Assembly (NCBI RefSeq): GCF_008329565.1
Contig: NZ_NPKT01000004.1
Location: 186,001-250,000 of the forward strand
Origin: Mycolicibacterium sp. P1-5
GTDB taxonomy: Bacteria > Actinomycetota > Actinomycetes > Mycobacteriales > Mycobacteriaceae
Direction of reading: 5' to 3'
DNA: 64,000 nucleotides
Shown in pieces: positions 9,580 through 19,064 of this stretch (position 1 is its first letter; each line of letters starts with the position of its first letter). Both the position numbers and the translations under genes were made by a program. The notes under the pieces were generated by a model, which worked only from the letters and a program-made list of their open reading frames with translations, was not told the origin of the DNA and did no database searches.

Positions 9580-10506
9580 ATGAAGCACTCGATCTCGATA
9601 CCGCAGCTCGACGCCGACGGCTTCGACGGCGAGGGGCTGCGAACCTACCTGACCCGCGCCGAGGAACTCGGCTTCGAGGGCGGCTGGACCATCGAACAGA
9701 TCATCGGCCCGACACCGATGATCGCGCCGATGGAGCTGCTGGCGTGGGCCGCGGCGTGTACCACCACGCTGCGGTTGGGGGTCGCCGTGCTGATCACCTC
9801 CCTGCACGATCCGCTTCAACTGGCCTCGACGGTCACCGCCGTCGACCGGCTCAGCCATGGCCGCTTGGACCTCGGCGTCGCGCCCGGTGGTGGCCGGCGC
9901 AAATTCGAGGCATTCGGCGTCGAGCGGGCCACGTTCGTCAGCAGCTTCGCCGAGGGTTTGGACCTGATGAAGGCGGCGTGGTCCGACGAGCCGCGCGTGA
10001 CGTTTCACGGTCGCTTCCGCGATGTCGACGATCTGCCGATCGCCCCCAAGCCGGTACAGCGGCCGCATCCGCCGATCTGGTTCGGCGCCAACGCCCCTCG
10101 AGCGATCGCCCGTGCGGTCCGCCACGGTGACGCGTTCATGGGGGCAGGCTCGTCGACGACCGAGAACTTCGCGACCGCCGTGCAGAACCTGGAGTCCGAA
10201 TTGGCCAAGCAGGGCAAGGATCCGGCCAACTTCCGGATCGGCAAGCGGGTGTACCTGATCGTCGACGACGACGCAGCGCGGGCGCGCGAGCGGGTGCTGG
10301 CCGGGTTGCGCGGAATCTACGGCTCGATGCCCGGCGTCGACGCGGTCCCGGTATCGGGCACACCGTCCGATGTCGTCCGCGGCCTGCGCGAGGTGATCGA
10401 TGCCGGCGCCCAGACGCTATTGCTACATCCGGTCGGTGCGAGCGTGGCCGAGGACCGTGAGCAGATGGAACTTCTTGCTGCCGAAGTCATCCCGCAGCTG
10501 AGCTAG
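9580..10506 (+). CDS. LLM-class (F420-dependent type) flavin oxidoreductase
   Basis: A 308-residue luciferase-like monooxygenase domain protein. Visible family features are the N-terminal strand HSISIPQ, RLGVAVLITSLHDPLQLAST, GRLDLGVAPGGGRRKFEAFG and the C-terminal barrel strand with QTLLLHPVG. In mycobacteria such proteins often use coenzyme F420, but the sequence does not prove cofactor or substrate. ATG 9580 gives MKHSISIPQL; upstream codons in frame are arginine-rich and antisense to sppA, so they were excluded. It converges on the spc operon through a shared terminator. Confidence 0.85.
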   Translation: MKHSISIPQLDADGFDGEGLRTYLTRAEELGFEGGWTIEQIIGPTPMIAPMELLAWAAACTTTLRLGVAVLITSLHDPLQLASTVTAVDRLSHGRLDLGVAPGGGRRKFEAFGVERATFVSSFAEGLDLMKAAWSDEPRVTFHGRFRDVDDLPIAPKPVQRPHPPIWFGANAPRAIARAVRHGDAFMGAGSSTTENFATAVQNLESELAKQGKDPANFRIGKRVYLIVDDDAARARERVLAGLRGIYGSMPGVDAVPVSGTPSDVVRGLREVIDAGAQTLLLHPVGASVAEDREQMELLAAEVIPQLS

Positions 10507-10511
10507 TGACA

Positions 10512-10541
10512 AAAAAGCCCCCGCCGAGGCGGGGGCTTTTT
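10512..10541. terminator. Bidirectional intrinsic terminator
   Basis: A near-perfect inverted repeat with GC-rich arms GCCCCCGC and GCGGGGGC around a four-base loop, flanked by A-runs on the left and T-runs on the right. It therefore has a U-tract in both directions and can end both the LLM gene (+) and the spc operon after rplO (-). Confidence 0.9.
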
Positions 10542-10551
10542 CATCGGATGC

Positions 10552-10995
10552 TTACAGCTCGGTGGCCGAACCGCCTGCGGCGGTGATGGCCTCGCGGGCA
10601 CTGCCGCTGAACTTGTGCGCGGTGACGTCGACCTTGGCGGTCAGCTTGCCGTCACCGAGAACCTTGACGAGCACGTTCTTGCGAACCAGGCCGTTGGCCA
10701 CCAGCTCGTCGACACCAATGGTGCCGCCCTGCGGGAAAGCCTTGTTCAGGTCGCCGACGTTGACGACGGCGTACTCGGTGCGGAACCGGTTACGGAAACC
10801 CTTGAGCTTGGGCAGCCGCATGTGGATCGGCATCTGGCCGCCCTCGAAGGTCACCGGCACGTTCTTGCGGGCCTTGGTGCCCTTGGTGCCACGACCGGCC
10901 GTCTTGCCCTTGGAGCCCTCACCGCGACCGACGCGAGTCTTCGCGGTCTTGGAGCCGGGAGCCGGCTTCAGGTCGTGCAGCTTGATGACGCTCAT
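10552..10995 (-). CDS. rplO: Large ribosomal subunit protein uL15
   Basis: Structural protein of the 50S subunit. The 147-residue product shows the basic, glycine-rich N-terminus ([19 protein letters not shown]) and the conserved [18 protein letters not shown] motif. It overlaps rpmD by four bases (ATGA) and is the last gene of this part of the spc operon; secY, which follows it directly in many bacteria, is about 7.7 kb away here. Confidence 0.98.
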   Translation of the reverse strand: MSVIKLHDLKPAPGSKTAKTRVGRGEGSKGKTAGRGTKGTKARKNVPVTFEGGQMPIHMRLPKLKGFRNRFRTEYAVVNVGDLNKAFPQGGTIGVDELVANGLVRKNVLVKVLGDGKLTAKVDVTAHKFSGSAREAITAAGGSATEL

Positions 10996-11174
10996 TTGAC
11001 TTCCTCAACATCGACGAGGTGATGCACGACGTTGATCAGTCCCCGCGTCTGCGGGTTGTCCTCGCGAACCACCGACTGGCGAATCTTCTTCAGGCCCAGG
11101 GTCCGCAGGCTTTCACGCTGGTTCCAGCGAGCACCGACGACACCGCGCACCTGGGTGATTTTCAGGTCTGCCAT
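10992..11174 (-). CDS. rpmD: Large ribosomal subunit protein uL30
   Basis: A 60-residue L30 with the typical start LKITQVRG, the [12 protein letters not shown] segment and a C-terminal HLVDVEEV. It lies between rpsE and rplO in canonical spc order, two bases after rpsE and overlapping rplO. Confidence 0.97.
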   Translation of the reverse strand: MADLKITQVRGVVGARWNQRESLRTLGLKKIRQSVVREDNPQTRGLINVVHHLVDVEEVK

Positions 11175-11176
11175 GG

Positions 11177-11887
11177 TTATGCGCTTCCTTCACGCGCGGC
11201 TGCAGCAGCCAGCGCTTCACTTTCCCGACGGGCGCGCAGCATGCCGGCCGGCGCGACGTCTTCGATGGGCAGCCCACGACGGGCAGCCACCTCTTCGGGA
11301 CGCTGCAGCAGCTTGAGCGCGGCAACAGTGGCATGCACCACGTTGATCGCGTTGTCACTGCCCAGCGACTTGGCCAGAACATCGTGCACGCCAGCGCATT
11401 CCAGCACCGCGCGGCACGCACCACCGGCGATGACACCGGTACCGGGGCTGGCCGGACGCAGCATCACGACACCGGCCGCAGCCTCGCCCTGCACGGGATG
11501 GGTGACAGTGCCGCCGATCAGCGGGACGCGGAAGAAGTTCTTGCGAGCTTCCTCGACACCCTTGGCGATCGCGGCAGGCACCTCTTTGGCCTTGCCGTAG
11601 CCGACCCCGACCAGACCGTTGCCGTCACCGACGATGACCAGGGCGGTGAAGCTGAAGCGCCGACCACCCTTGACCACCTTGGAAACCCGGTTGATCGTGA
11701 CGACGCGCTCGAGATAGTTGCTCTTCTCACCGCCGTCACGGCCACCGCGGCCGCCGCGGTCGCCACGGTCGTCGCGACGGCCACGGCCGCCGCGGTCGTC
11801 ACGTCCGCCGCGCTGTACGTCGGTACGGGTGCCTGCTGAGGGGGCGCCGGTATCCGGCGCGCTGCCGGCTGCGGTCTGCTCCGCCAT
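11177..11887 (-). CDS. rpsE: Small ribosomal subunit protein uS5 with RG-rich N-terminal tail
   Basis: Protein of the 30S subunit involved in decoding fidelity. The conserved S5 core starts at [27 protein letters not shown] and contains [14 protein letters not shown] and the [20 protein letters not shown] tail. It is preceded by an Arg/Gly/Asp-rich extension of about 60 residues with repeated [18 protein letters not shown] units. Two adjacent ATGs occur; I chose the second (11887), 7 bases after GGAAGGA, because the mycobacterial protein begins MAEQ. Length 236 residues. Confidence 0.96.
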   Translation of the reverse strand: MAEQTAAGSAPDTGAPSAGTRTDVQRGGRDDRGGRGRRDDRGDRGGRGGRDGGEKSNYLERVVTINRVSKVVKGGRRFSFTALVIVGDGNGLVGVGYGKAKEVPAAIAKGVEEARKNFFRVPLIGGTVTHPVQGEAAAGVVMLRPASPGTGVIAGGACRAVLECAGVHDVLAKSLGSDNAINVVHATVAALKLLQRPEEVAARRGLPIEDVAPAGMLRARRESEALAAAAAREGSA

Positions 11888-11915
11888 CATGCGGTCCTTC
11901 CGTTGTAAGCAGTCA

Positions 11916-12323
11916 TTAGAATTTGAGTCCGTTCTCGCGAGCCGCGTCGGCCAGCGCCGCGATGCGTCCGCCGTAGGTGTTGCCACCACGGTCGAACACC
12001 ACAGCGTCGACGCCGGCGGCCTTGGCGCGCTCGGCGATCAGCTGACCGACCCGCACGCTATGGGCCTTCTTGTCGCCCTCGACCGCACGCACGTCAGCCT
12101 CGATGGACGAGGCCGCCGCGATCGTGGTGCCGTTGGTGTCGTCGACGAGCTGCACGTGGATGTGCCGCGAGGAGCGGTTGACCACGAGGCGGGGCCGCTC
12201 GGCGGTGCCGACGACCTTCTTACGCAGCCGGTTGTGCCGACGCAGGCGCGAAACCCGGCGTGCGGCCGAGACACTCGTGCCGACCGGCGTGCGACCGGTG
12301 GCTGCCTTCTGTGCTTGAGCCAT
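11916..12323 (-). CDS. rplR: Large ribosomal subunit protein uL18
   Basis: 5S rRNA-binding protein of the 50S subunit, 135 residues. [33 protein letters not shown] and the C-terminal [24 protein letters not shown] are characteristic. The N-terminus is slightly extended ([15 protein letters not shown]). It starts three bases after the rplF stop. Confidence 0.97.
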   Translation of the reverse strand: MAQAQKAATGRTPVGTSVSAARRVSRLRRHNRLRKKVVGTAERPRLVVNRSSRHIHVQLVDDTNGTTIAAASSIEADVRAVEGDKKAHSVRVGQLIAERAKAAGVDAVVFDRGGNTYGGRIAALADAARENGLKF

Positions 12324-12326
12324 GGC

Positions 12327-12866
12327 TTACTTACCTGTCTTTCCGACCTTGCGGCGGATCTGCTCACCCTCGTAACGCACGCCCTTGCCCTTATAGGGGT
12401 CGGGGCGGCGCAGGCGACGGATGTTCGCAGAGATCTGGCCGACCTTTTGCTTGTCGATACCCGTGATCGAGAACTTGGTGGGCGTCTCCACCGCGAAGGT
12501 GATGCCGTCCGGGGCCTCGATGACCACGGGATGGCTGTACCCGAGCGCGAACTCGAGGTTGCTGCCCTTGAGCTGCACGCGGTAACCGACGCCGAAGATC
12601 TCCATCTTGGTGGTGTAACCCTGGGTCACACCGGTCACCAGGTTGGACACCAGCGTGCGCGACAACCCGTGCAGCGAGCGGCTGCGCCGCTCGTCGTCGG
12701 GCCTGCTGACCACGATCGCGCCGTCGTCGCTGCGCGACACGGTGATCGGCTCGGCGATCGCTAGTTCCAGCGTGCCCTTCGGGCCTTTGACCGACAGGTT
12801 CTGACCGTCGATCGTCACATCAACTCCGGCGGGAATGACCACCGGCTGCTTACCAATACGCGACAT
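12327..12866 (-). CDS. rplF: Large ribosomal subunit protein uL6
   Basis: 50S protein near the factor-binding centre, 179 residues. [25 protein letters not shown], the [26 protein letters not shown] block and the C-terminal [16 protein letters not shown] motif are all present. It sits between rpsH and rplR as in the standard spc operon. Confidence 0.98.
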   Translation of the reverse strand: MSRIGKQPVVIPAGVDVTIDGQNLSVKGPKGTLELAIAEPITVSRSDDGAIVVSRPDDERRSRSLHGLSRTLVSNLVTGVTQGYTTKMEIFGVGYRVQLKGSNLEFALGYSHPVVIEAPDGITFAVETPTKFSITGIDKQKVGQISANIRRLRRPDPYKGKGVRYEGEQIRRKVGKTGK

Positions 12867-12887
12867 AGTTCTGCTTCTCCTATCCCG

Positions 12888-13286
12888 CTACCACACGAAA
12901 GCGAGGACTTCGCCGCCCACGCCCTGACGGGACGCCTGGCGGTCGGTCAGCAGGCCGGAGGACGTGGAGATGATCGCCACGCCCAGCCCACCGAGAACCC
13001 GCGGCAGATTGGTGGATTTCGCGTACACCCGCAGACCGGGCTTGGACACCCGGCGCAGCCCGGCGAGACTGCGCTCCCGGTTGGGCCCGTACTTGAGCTG
13101 GACAACAAGCGACTTACCGACCCGAGCATCCTCGGTCCGGAAATCGGTGATGTACCCCTCGCTCTTGAGGATCTCGGCGATATTCGCCTTGATCTTCGAA
13201 TGCGGCAGGGTCACTTCGTCGTGATACGCCGAATTGGCGTTGCGCAGACGTGTCAAAAAGTCTGCGATCGGGTCCGTCATGGTCAT
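12888..13286 (-). CDS. rpsH: Small ribosomal subunit protein uS8
   Basis: Primary 16S rRNA-binding protein of the 30S subunit, 132 residues. [14 protein letters not shown] at the start, [12 protein letters not shown] in the middle and [22 protein letters not shown] at the end are diagnostic. In E. coli S8 is the translational repressor of the spc operon; no comparable repressor site was resolved here. Confidence 0.98.
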   Translation of the reverse strand: MTMTDPIADFLTRLRNANSAYHDEVTLPHSKIKANIAEILKSEGYITDFRTEDARVGKSLVVQLKYGPNRERSLAGLRRVSKPGLRVYAKSTNLPRVLGGLGVAIISTSSGLLTDRQASRQGVGGEVLAFVW

Positions 13287-13359
13287 GACTGGGCCTGTCT
13301 ACCTTCCTCGCAACGGTTCCCGGTCTGGGCCTGCTGCGCACCTGTTCTGTAGGGGTCTG

Positions 13360-13545
13360 TTACCAGCTGGACTTCTGCACACCGGGCAGTTCGCCGGCGT
13401 GGGCCATCTCGCGCAAGCAGATTCGGCACAGGCCGAACTTGCGGTAGACGGAGTGCGGACGTCCGCACCTGTTGCAGCGGGTGTAGGCCCGCACGGCGAA
13501 CTTCGGCTTCTTATTGGCCTTGTTGACCAGTGCCTTCTTTGCCAT
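13360..13545 (-). CDS. rpsZ: Small ribosomal subunit protein uS14, zinc-binding type
   Basis: A 61-residue short S14 with two CxxC motifs (Cys24/Cys27 and Cys40/Cys43 in TRCNRCGRP and LCRICLRE), marking the zinc-containing form. Mycobacteria also have zinc-independent paralogues used under zinc starvation, normally encoded elsewhere. It starts four bases after the rplE stop. Confidence 0.98.
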   Translation of the reverse strand: MAKKALVNKANKKPKFAVRAYTRCNRCGRPHSVYRKFGLCRICLREMAHAGELPGVQKSSW

Positions 13546-13549
13546 CTGC

Positions 13550-14113
13550 TCAGTTCTCCTTGAAGGGGAAGCCCAGCGCGCGCAGCAGCGCCCGACCTTC
13601 GTCGTCGTTGGTCGCCGAGGTGACCACGGTGATGTCCATGCCGCGCGGACGATCGATCGAGTCGACGTCGATCTCGTGGAACACCGACTGCTCCGCGAGC
13701 CCGAAGGTGTAGTTGCCGTGTCCGTCGAACTGCTTGGGGCTCAGGCCGCGGAAGTCGCGGATACGCGGCAGCGCAATCGACACCAGCCGGTCGAGGAATT
13801 CCCACATGCGGTCGCCGCGCAAGGTCACCCGCGCACCGATCGGCATGCCCTCGCGCAGCTTGAACTGCGCGATTGACTTGCGGGCCTTGCGGATCTCGGG
13901 CTTCTGGCCGGTGATCAGCGACAGGTCGTTGACCGCGCCGTTGATCAGCTTGGCGTCGCGGGCTGCGTCACCGACACCCATGTTGACGATGACCTTGACC
14001 ACGCCGGGGATCTGCATGACGTTGGCGTAGTTGAACTCTTTATTGAGCGCGTCCTTGATTTCTTCGCGGTAGCGCGCCTTCAGCCGGGGCTGAACTTTTT
14101 CTGCGGTTGTCAT
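13550..14113 (-). CDS. rplE: Large ribosomal subunit protein uL5
   Basis: 50S protein that contacts 5S rRNA and the P-site tRNA, 187 residues. It shows [61 protein letters not shown] and a C-terminal ALGFPFKEN. It lies five bases from rplX. Confidence 0.98.
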   Translation of the reverse strand: MTTAEKVQPRLKARYREEIKDALNKEFNYANVMQIPGVVKVIVNMGVGDAARDAKLINGAVNDLSLITGQKPEIRKARKSIAQFKLREGMPIGARVTLRGDRMWEFLDRLVSIALPRIRDFRGLSPKQFDGHGNYTFGLAEQSVFHEIDVDSIDRPRGMDITVVTSATNDDEGRALLRALGFPFKEN

Positions 14114-14118
14114 ATCTC

Positions 14119-14436
14119 TCAGAGGTCCTTGCCGTTGCTCTTGGCGATGCGGACGTTCTTGCCGGTCTCCTCATCGCGGCGGACGCCGACGCGGGTCGGG
14201 CTGCCGTCGGAGTCGACGACCATCACGTTGGAGACGTGGATCGACGCCTCCTGGGTGACGATTCCGCCCGAGGATGCGCCGCGCTCGTTGGCCGACTGCG
14301 CGGTGTGCTTCTTGATCCGGTTGACGCCCTCGACGAGGACGCGGTTGCGGGTCGGGTAGGCCTGCAGGACCTTGCCCTTGGCACCCTTGTCCTTACCGGA
14401 GATGACAAGCACGGTGTCGCCCTTGTGCACCTTCAT
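14119..14436 (-). CDS. rplX: Large ribosomal subunit protein uL24
   Basis: Assembly-initiating 50S protein with a KOW domain, 105 residues. [23 protein letters not shown] is the KOW motif and [10 protein letters not shown] follows. Its ATG overlaps the rplN TAA by one base (TAATG). Confidence 0.98.
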   Translation of the reverse strand: MKVHKGDTVLVISGKDKGAKGKVLQAYPTRNRVLVEGVNRIKKHTAQSANERGASSGGIVTQEASIHVSNVMVVDSDGSPTRVGVRRDEETGKNVRIAKSNGKDL

Positions 14437-14804
14437 TACAAAACCTCCGGAGCCAGCGAAACGATCTTCATGAACTTCTTCTCACGCAGTTCGCGACCGA
14501 CCGGCCCGAAGATGCGGGTGCCACGGGGGTCGTTGTCTGCCTTGATGATGACGGCGGCGTTCTCGTCGAACTTGATGTAGCTGCCGTCGGCACGGCGACG
14601 CTCCTTGACGGTGCGCACCACGACGGCCTTGACCACGTCACCACGCTTGACGTTGCCACCAGGGATGGCGTCCTTGACGGTCGCCACGATGACGTCGCCG
14701 ATGCCGGCATAGCGTCGCGACGAGCCACCCAGAACACGGATGCACAAGATCTCCTTGGCGCCCGTGTTGTCGGCGACCTTGAGCCGCGATTCCTGCTGAA
14801 TCAC
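14436..14804 (-). CDS. rplN: Large ribosomal subunit protein uL14
   Basis: First gene of the spc operon. The 122-residue product begins [19 protein letters not shown] and contains [18 protein letters not shown] and GTRIFGPV. The start codon is GTG behind GAGGAGAT. It is separated from rpsQ of the S10 operon by the four-gene sulfatase operon. Confidence 0.98.
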   Translation of the reverse strand: MIQQESRLKVADNTGAKEILCIRVLGGSSRRYAGIGDVIVATVKDAIPGGNVKRGDVVKAVVVRTVKERRRADGSYIKFDENAAVIIKADNDPRGTRIFGPVGRELREKKFMKIVSLAPEVL

Positions 14805-14970
14805 TAGATCTCCTCGACCTGGTTAACTGTGTGCACGCAGGAGCCGAAAGCATTCTGGCGGGCAAGCCACCAGGTGACCCTGACGTGCGCGGTCTTGTTC
14901 TTGCTACCCAAAGAGCACGCGGGGTTTTCTCAAACGGAGACAACCGAGGTCTGCCCTAGGCAACCCCTAC

Positions 14971-14999
14971 ATGCTAGGTGATCTGCGAGAAAGCTCCAA
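14971..14999 (-). promoter_or_regulatory. Candidate spc-operon promoter
   Basis: On the minus strand TTGGAG (14994-14999) and TAGCAT (14971-14976) are spaced by 17 bases, about 165 bases upstream of the rplN GTG and just after the preceding gene's stop. The -35 matches consensus at 3 of 6 and the -10 at 4 of 6. A TTGG-N17 arrangement also occurs upstream of rpsJ and rpsL in this window. Confidence 0.4.
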
Positions 15000-15017
15000 A
15001 TCGCCGCAGTTCGGGAC

Positions 15018-15902
15018 TCACTCCCCCCGGCTCGCCACGCACCGGAAGCCGATGTGGGTGGTCGAGGTGTCCTGCGATTGAGGCGACCGCGCGGCTGGAC
15101 GGAATCGGTGGCAGTACTCCGGCGCGCACAGATGCGAGCCGCCTTTGAGAGCCTGGCTGACCGCCGGATCGGGCTCCGTCGGCGGCGGACAGCAGCCGTT
15201 CTTCTGGTTCAGCTCGTGATGTGCCGAGAATCGGGTGGTGGTCCACTCCCAGACGTTGCCGATCATGTCGACCAGGCCGAGATCATTCGGCGGGAATGTC
15301 CCCACCGGGGATGTCCCCGCCCACCCCAGCGCCCCGTCGTTGCGGTAGGGGAATCGACCCTGCCAGGTGTTGGCCATCAACGACCCACCGGCCGTCGGCT
15401 CGTCACCCCACGCATAAGCGCTCGTGCTGCCGGCCCGGGCGGCGTACTCCCACTCGGCCTCGGTTGGAAGCCGACGATCCGCCCACTGCGCGTAGGCGGC
15501 GGCGTCGGGATAGGCCACCTGCACGACGGGATGGTCGGCCTTGTCGGCGATGCCGCTGCCCGGCCCGAACGGCGCGCGCCAATTCGCGCCGGGCGCCCAC
15601 TCCCACCACTGTCGCCAATCCGCTAAGTTCACCGGACCCGGCGTCGGCCGGAAGACGAGTGCGCCGGGCTGCAGATCCGCTTGGGGCACACCGGGATACA
15701 GCGCCGGATCGAGCGCCTTCTCGGCGACGGTGACGTGCCCGGTGGCGGCGACGAATTCGGCGAACTGCGCATTCGTCACCGGGTGTCGTTCGATCGCGAA
15801 GGGAGCCACGGTCACCGTATGGATCGGCGCCTCTTCGGGATAGAAACTGGTCGACCCCATCCGGAACGCCCCGCCGGGCACCTCGACGAGCTCGGTGAGC
15901 AT
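15018..15902 (-). CDS. Formylglycine-generating enzyme (sulfatase-modifying factor)
   Basis: Oxidises the active-site cysteine of type I sulfatases to formylglycine. The 294-residue protein starts with the FGE-sulfatase domain (VEVPGGAFRMGS) and includes RLPTEAEWEYAARAG, GNVWEWT and the C-terminal GGSHLCAPEYCHRFRPAAR. The two catalytic (copper-binding) cysteines correspond to Cys259 and Cys264, five residues apart as in characterised prokaryotic FGEs. It is the last gene of the operon containing its likely client, the arylsulfatase at 16633-18984. Equivalent to Rv0712. Confidence 0.93.
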   Translation of the reverse strand: MLTELVEVPGGAFRMGSTSFYPEEAPIHTVTVAPFAIERHPVTNAQFAEFVAATGHVTVAEKALDPALYPGVPQADLQPGALVFRPTPGPVNLADWRQWWEWAPGANWRAPFGPGSGIADKADHPVVQVAYPDAAAYAQWADRRLPTEAEWEYAARAGSTSAYAWGDEPTAGGSLMANTWQGRFPYRNDGALGWAGTSPVGTFPPNDLGLVDMIGNVWEWTTTRFSAHHELNQKNGCCPPPTEPDPAVSQALKGGSHLCAPEYCHRFRPAARSPQSQDTSTTHIGFRCVASRGE

Positions 15903-15906
15903 GCGT

Positions 15907-16611
15907 TCAGGGTATGACGATGTTGAACTTGTCGGTCAGCACCGAGGCAGCCTCGTCAAAGCCGGCCACTCCCGACGGCGCCTCCACATGGACCGCGACC
16001 AGATAGTTGCCGCTATTGGTCCAGATATGCGCGATTCGGTCGTGGTATTCCAGCGACTCGTCAGGGTCCTGGGCCCAGGTGCCGACCAGCTTCTGTCCGC
16101 TGAATCCGCAGAAGTCTCCGGGCAGCAAGCTCAGCGTGCTGATCGGATACCTGGCCATCAGGTTGTCGCCGTAGCTGGTGAAGGCCGCCGCGGGATCCAA
16201 CGGGGTCGCCGCGATCGTCACCTTGGCGACCAGATCGGCCGGGCCCGACAGCAACGCGCCAACGTCTCCGGTGCCGGGCGTCGCCGACCATCCGGCCGGC
16301 ACCCGCACCGTGATCTGCGGCGCGGCCGGGTCGGCGACGGTGGCCACCGCCGTCTGGCCGGGTTGCTCCTGCCTGCACACGACAGCGTTCGGCGGAATGG
16401 GCGCCTTGGTGGTCTCGACGACCCCCGGTTGCGACGACTCGGGCTCGTCGGTCATCTTCGTCGTCGGCGGCGCCGACGTGGGGGCGACGCTGGTCGCCGA
16501 TGTGGATGCCTCGACCCGGACCGCTGTCCCGTCACTGTTGCGCGCACACGCGGCAACACCTGGAACGGCCAGCGTCAACACCGCCGCAGCGGCCCAAACC
16601 CGCCGAGTCAC
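15907..16611 (-). CDS. Putative lipoprotein, LpqN/LpqT-like layout
   Basis: A 234-residue exported protein. The N-terminus MTRRVWAAAAVLTLAVPGVAAC is a lipoprotein signal with the modified cysteine at position 22. A Ser/Thr/Pro-rich linker (about 28-72) is followed by a domain of about 155 residues containing RVPAGWSATPG and a tyrosine-rich YHDRIAHIWTNSGNYLVAVHVE segment. The layout resembles mycobacterial LpqN/LpqT-type lipoproteins, but this is a shape-based judgement. The start is GTG. It lies 21 bases after the sulfatase and 4 bases before the FGE gene, so it belongs to that operon. Function unknown. Confidence 0.75.
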   Translation of the reverse strand: MTRRVWAAAAVLTLAVPGVAACARNSDGTAVRVEASTSATSVAPTSAPPTTKMTDEPESSQPGVVETTKAPIPPNAVVCRQEQPGQTAVATVADPAAPQITVRVPAGWSATPGTGDVGALLSGPADLVAKVTIAATPLDPAAAFTSYGDNLMARYPISTLSLLPGDFCGFSGQKLVGTWAQDPDESLEYHDRIAHIWTNSGNYLVAVHVEAPSGVAGFDEAASVLTDKFNIVIP

Positions 16612-16632
16612 CGCTCCAGTATGACGCGGCCG

Positions 16633-18984
16633 TCAGTCCCTGGCGAAGGCCGCGGCGAGCTCGCGCTCCGCGTCGACGTAGGGCGTGCCCGAGACGTCGA
16701 CCACCACCTGAGCGATCGTTCCTCCCGTGAAGCTGAAAGGTGCCTGGTAGACCGCTGATACCGCCTGGCCTAAATTCCGGCCGACGCTGACCCCGCCGCC
16801 GGCCAAGCCGAACGTGAAGGGGTGGGCTTTGACGCCGGCCAGCGTGGCCACCGCGGCGCCGTCGACGTAGAGGGTGGCATCGCCGAGAGGCGTGTGGCTC
16901 CCGTCGACCGTGCCGGTCCGGGCATACCCCACGCCCAGGATGTGGTCACCCATCGGCACGGGGTCCGGGGCGATCACCCGCTGTTCGTCTTCGCCGAAGA
17001 AGTTGTAGACGAACTGCAGCCGCCCCTCCTCGACGAACAACACATAGCCGCCGTGGCCGGCACCTTGCTTGAGCAACACACCCCGTACGTCGGCGCTGCT
17101 GATGCTCACCTCGGCGAGCACCGAGAACGAGCGGCCGACGATGTTCACGCACGCGCCCATCCCCACCGGCGCGGTGTTCGGGTAGTAGACGTAGCGTGGT
17201 CGGTCACCCGCCAGCGTGGGCCGCCAGCGCCCCAGCATCTCCCCCACGTTCAGGTCGGTCAGCGGCAAGCCGTTGTATTTCTCGGCCTCGCTGAACCACA
17301 GCTTCTGCAACTCGGCGAGCTTGTCGGGATACTCGGCCGCGACATCGTGGCATTGGCTGCGGTCGTTCTCGATGTGGTACAGCTCCCAGCGGTCGGCGTC
17401 GAACTGCGACCAGCCCGACGGCGATGCTGGATGCACCGTGCTGGCGAACCAGCCCTTGTGCCAGATCCCACGAGTGCCCAGCATCGTGTAGAACTGGGTC
17501 TCCTTGCCGGTGGTGGCCGTCGAATCATCAAGCGCTGCTCTGAAACTCACACCGTCGAGGGGTTTCTGGACAATGCCCTTCACGGTTTCCGGTGCACCAA
17601 TGCCCAGCAGCTCATAGATGGTCGGCGTGACGTCGCTGACGTTGACGTAGTTGTCCCGGACTTCACCGTGAGCGGCAATTCCGTTGGGCCAGGAGATGAT
17701 TGCGGTGTCGGCGATACCCCCTTCATGGGAGGCGTAGCGCTTGTAGAGCTTGTAGGGCGTGTTGAATGCCATCGCCCACCCGATCGGGTAGTGCTCGTAG
17801 GTGGTGGGACCGCCCAGTTCGTCGAAGAAGCGCATGCTCTCCTCGACGGTGTCGATGTAGCCGTTGAAGAACTTGCCTTCGTTGACCGACCCGTTGGGCC
17901 CGCCCTCGCCACTGGCGCCGTTGTCGGAGATGACGACGATGATCGTATTGTCCAGCTGCCCGGACTCGTCGAGATAGTCCAGGATCCGGCCGATCTGGGC
18001 GTCGGTGTAGGACAGGAAGCCGGCGAACACTTCAGCCATCCGGGAGAACAGCCGCTTCTCCTCGTCGTTCAGCGAATCCCACGGACGCACCGTGTCCTGC
18101 TCGGGCCAAGGTTGGCCGGCCGGTCCGGTGACGTCGGCATAGGGATTGACCGCGGACAATTCGGTGTCTGACGGCACGATGCCGAGCTTCTTCTGGTTCT
18201 CCAGCACGATCTCCCGATAGCGCTCATAGCCCATGTCGAAGGTCCCGGAATAGCGATCGGCCCACTCCTTGAACACGTGGTGCGGCGCGTGGCCCGCCCC
18301 CGGGCACAGATAGGTGAACCACGGCTTGTCGGGAGCGATCATGGTGGAGTCACGGATGAATTCGATTGTCTTGTCCGCCAGATCCTTCGAGAGGTGGTAG
18401 CCCTCCTCCGGGGTGGCAGGCGCCTCGACGGGGTGGCTGTCGTACACCAGCTCGGGGTACCACTGGTCGGTCTCCCCGCCCATGAATCCGTAGAACCGCT
18501 CGAAGCCACGCGATAGCGGCCAGTGCCTGCGGGTGGCCGCCAGGCTGGACTCCTCGATCGGGGTGAGATGCCACTTGCCCACGCAGTACGTGTTGTAACC
18601 GCGTTCGGCCAGCACCTCCGAAATCAGTGCGGTGTCATCGGGAATCCGGCCGTTGATACCGGGGAAGCCGTCGGTGAACTCCTCGATGGTCGCCATGCCT
18701 ACCGTGGTCGCGTTACGGCCGGTCAGCAGCGACGCCCTGGTCGGGGAACACAGCGCCGTGGTGTGGAATTGCGAGAGCCGAACACCGCGCTCGGCGATCC
18801 GCGACATCGCCGGCATCGACACCAGGCCACCGAAGCAGTCCCAGGTGGCGATGCCGATGTCGTCCCAGACCAGATAAAGCACGTTGGGCGCATTGTCGGG
18901 CGCCGTGGGCGCCGCGTACGGTCCCCAGTCCACCTCGGAATCGCGAATGTCCAGTTCGATCTTGCCGTTGAACTCCGTGGTCAT
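16633..18984 (-). CDS. atsA: Type I arylsulfatase, AtsA-like
   Basis: Hydrolyses sulfate esters using a formylglycine residue. The 783-residue product (about the size of Rv0711) has the signature CSPTRASLLTG with the cysteine to be modified at position 79, the N-terminal metal-binding aspartates in LVWDDIG, VGKWHLTP, and VISDNGASGEGG. A C-terminal region of about 200 residues adds a beta-rich domain. ATG 18984 (MTTEFNGKIEL) was chosen; the upstream in-frame stretch is arginine-rich and antisense-like. No signal peptide is seen, so the enzyme is probably cytosolic. It sits with its activator two genes downstream. Confidence 0.93.
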   Translation of the reverse strand: MTTEFNGKIELDIRDSEVDWGPYAAPTAPDNAPNVLYLVWDDIGIATWDCFGGLVSMPAMSRIAERGVRLSQFHTTALCSPTRASLLTGRNATTVGMATIEEFTDGFPGINGRIPDDTALISEVLAERGYNTYCVGKWHLTPIEESSLAATRRHWPLSRGFERFYGFMGGETDQWYPELVYDSHPVEAPATPEEGYHLSKDLADKTIEFIRDSTMIAPDKPWFTYLCPGAGHAPHHVFKEWADRYSGTFDMGYERYREIVLENQKKLGIVPSDTELSAVNPYADVTGPAGQPWPEQDTVRPWDSLNDEEKRLFSRMAEVFAGFLSYTDAQIGRILDYLDESGQLDNTIIVVISDNGASGEGGPNGSVNEGKFFNGYIDTVEESMRFFDELGGPTTYEHYPIGWAMAFNTPYKLYKRYASHEGGIADTAIISWPNGIAAHGEVRDNYVNVSDVTPTIYELLGIGAPETVKGIVQKPLDGVSFRAALDDSTATTGKETQFYTMLGTRGIWHKGWFASTVHPASPSGWSQFDADRWELYHIENDRSQCHDVAAEYPDKLAELQKLWFSEAEKYNGLPLTDLNVGEMLGRWRPTLAGDRPRYVYYPNTAPVGMGACVNIVGRSFSVLAEVSISSADVRGVLLKQGAGHGGYVLFVEEGRLQFVYNFFGEDEQRVIAPDPVPMGDHILGVGYARTGTVDGSHTPLGDATLYVDGAAVATLAGVKAHPFTFGLAGGGVSVGRNLGQAVSAVYQAPFSFTGGTIAQVVVDVSGTPYVDAERELAAAFARD

Positions 18985-19064
18985 GCGCACAGACTTCCAT
19001 GCGGCGGACCAAATGTGCGCGGATCTGCGACTGCTCCCAGGCGAGTCGTAGAACCGACCGGCCG

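Noticed and set aside
16822..18171. Plus-strand frame of 449 codons opposite the arylsulfatase
   Set aside because: Antisense shadow; the minus strand has the full sulfatase signature in the same place.
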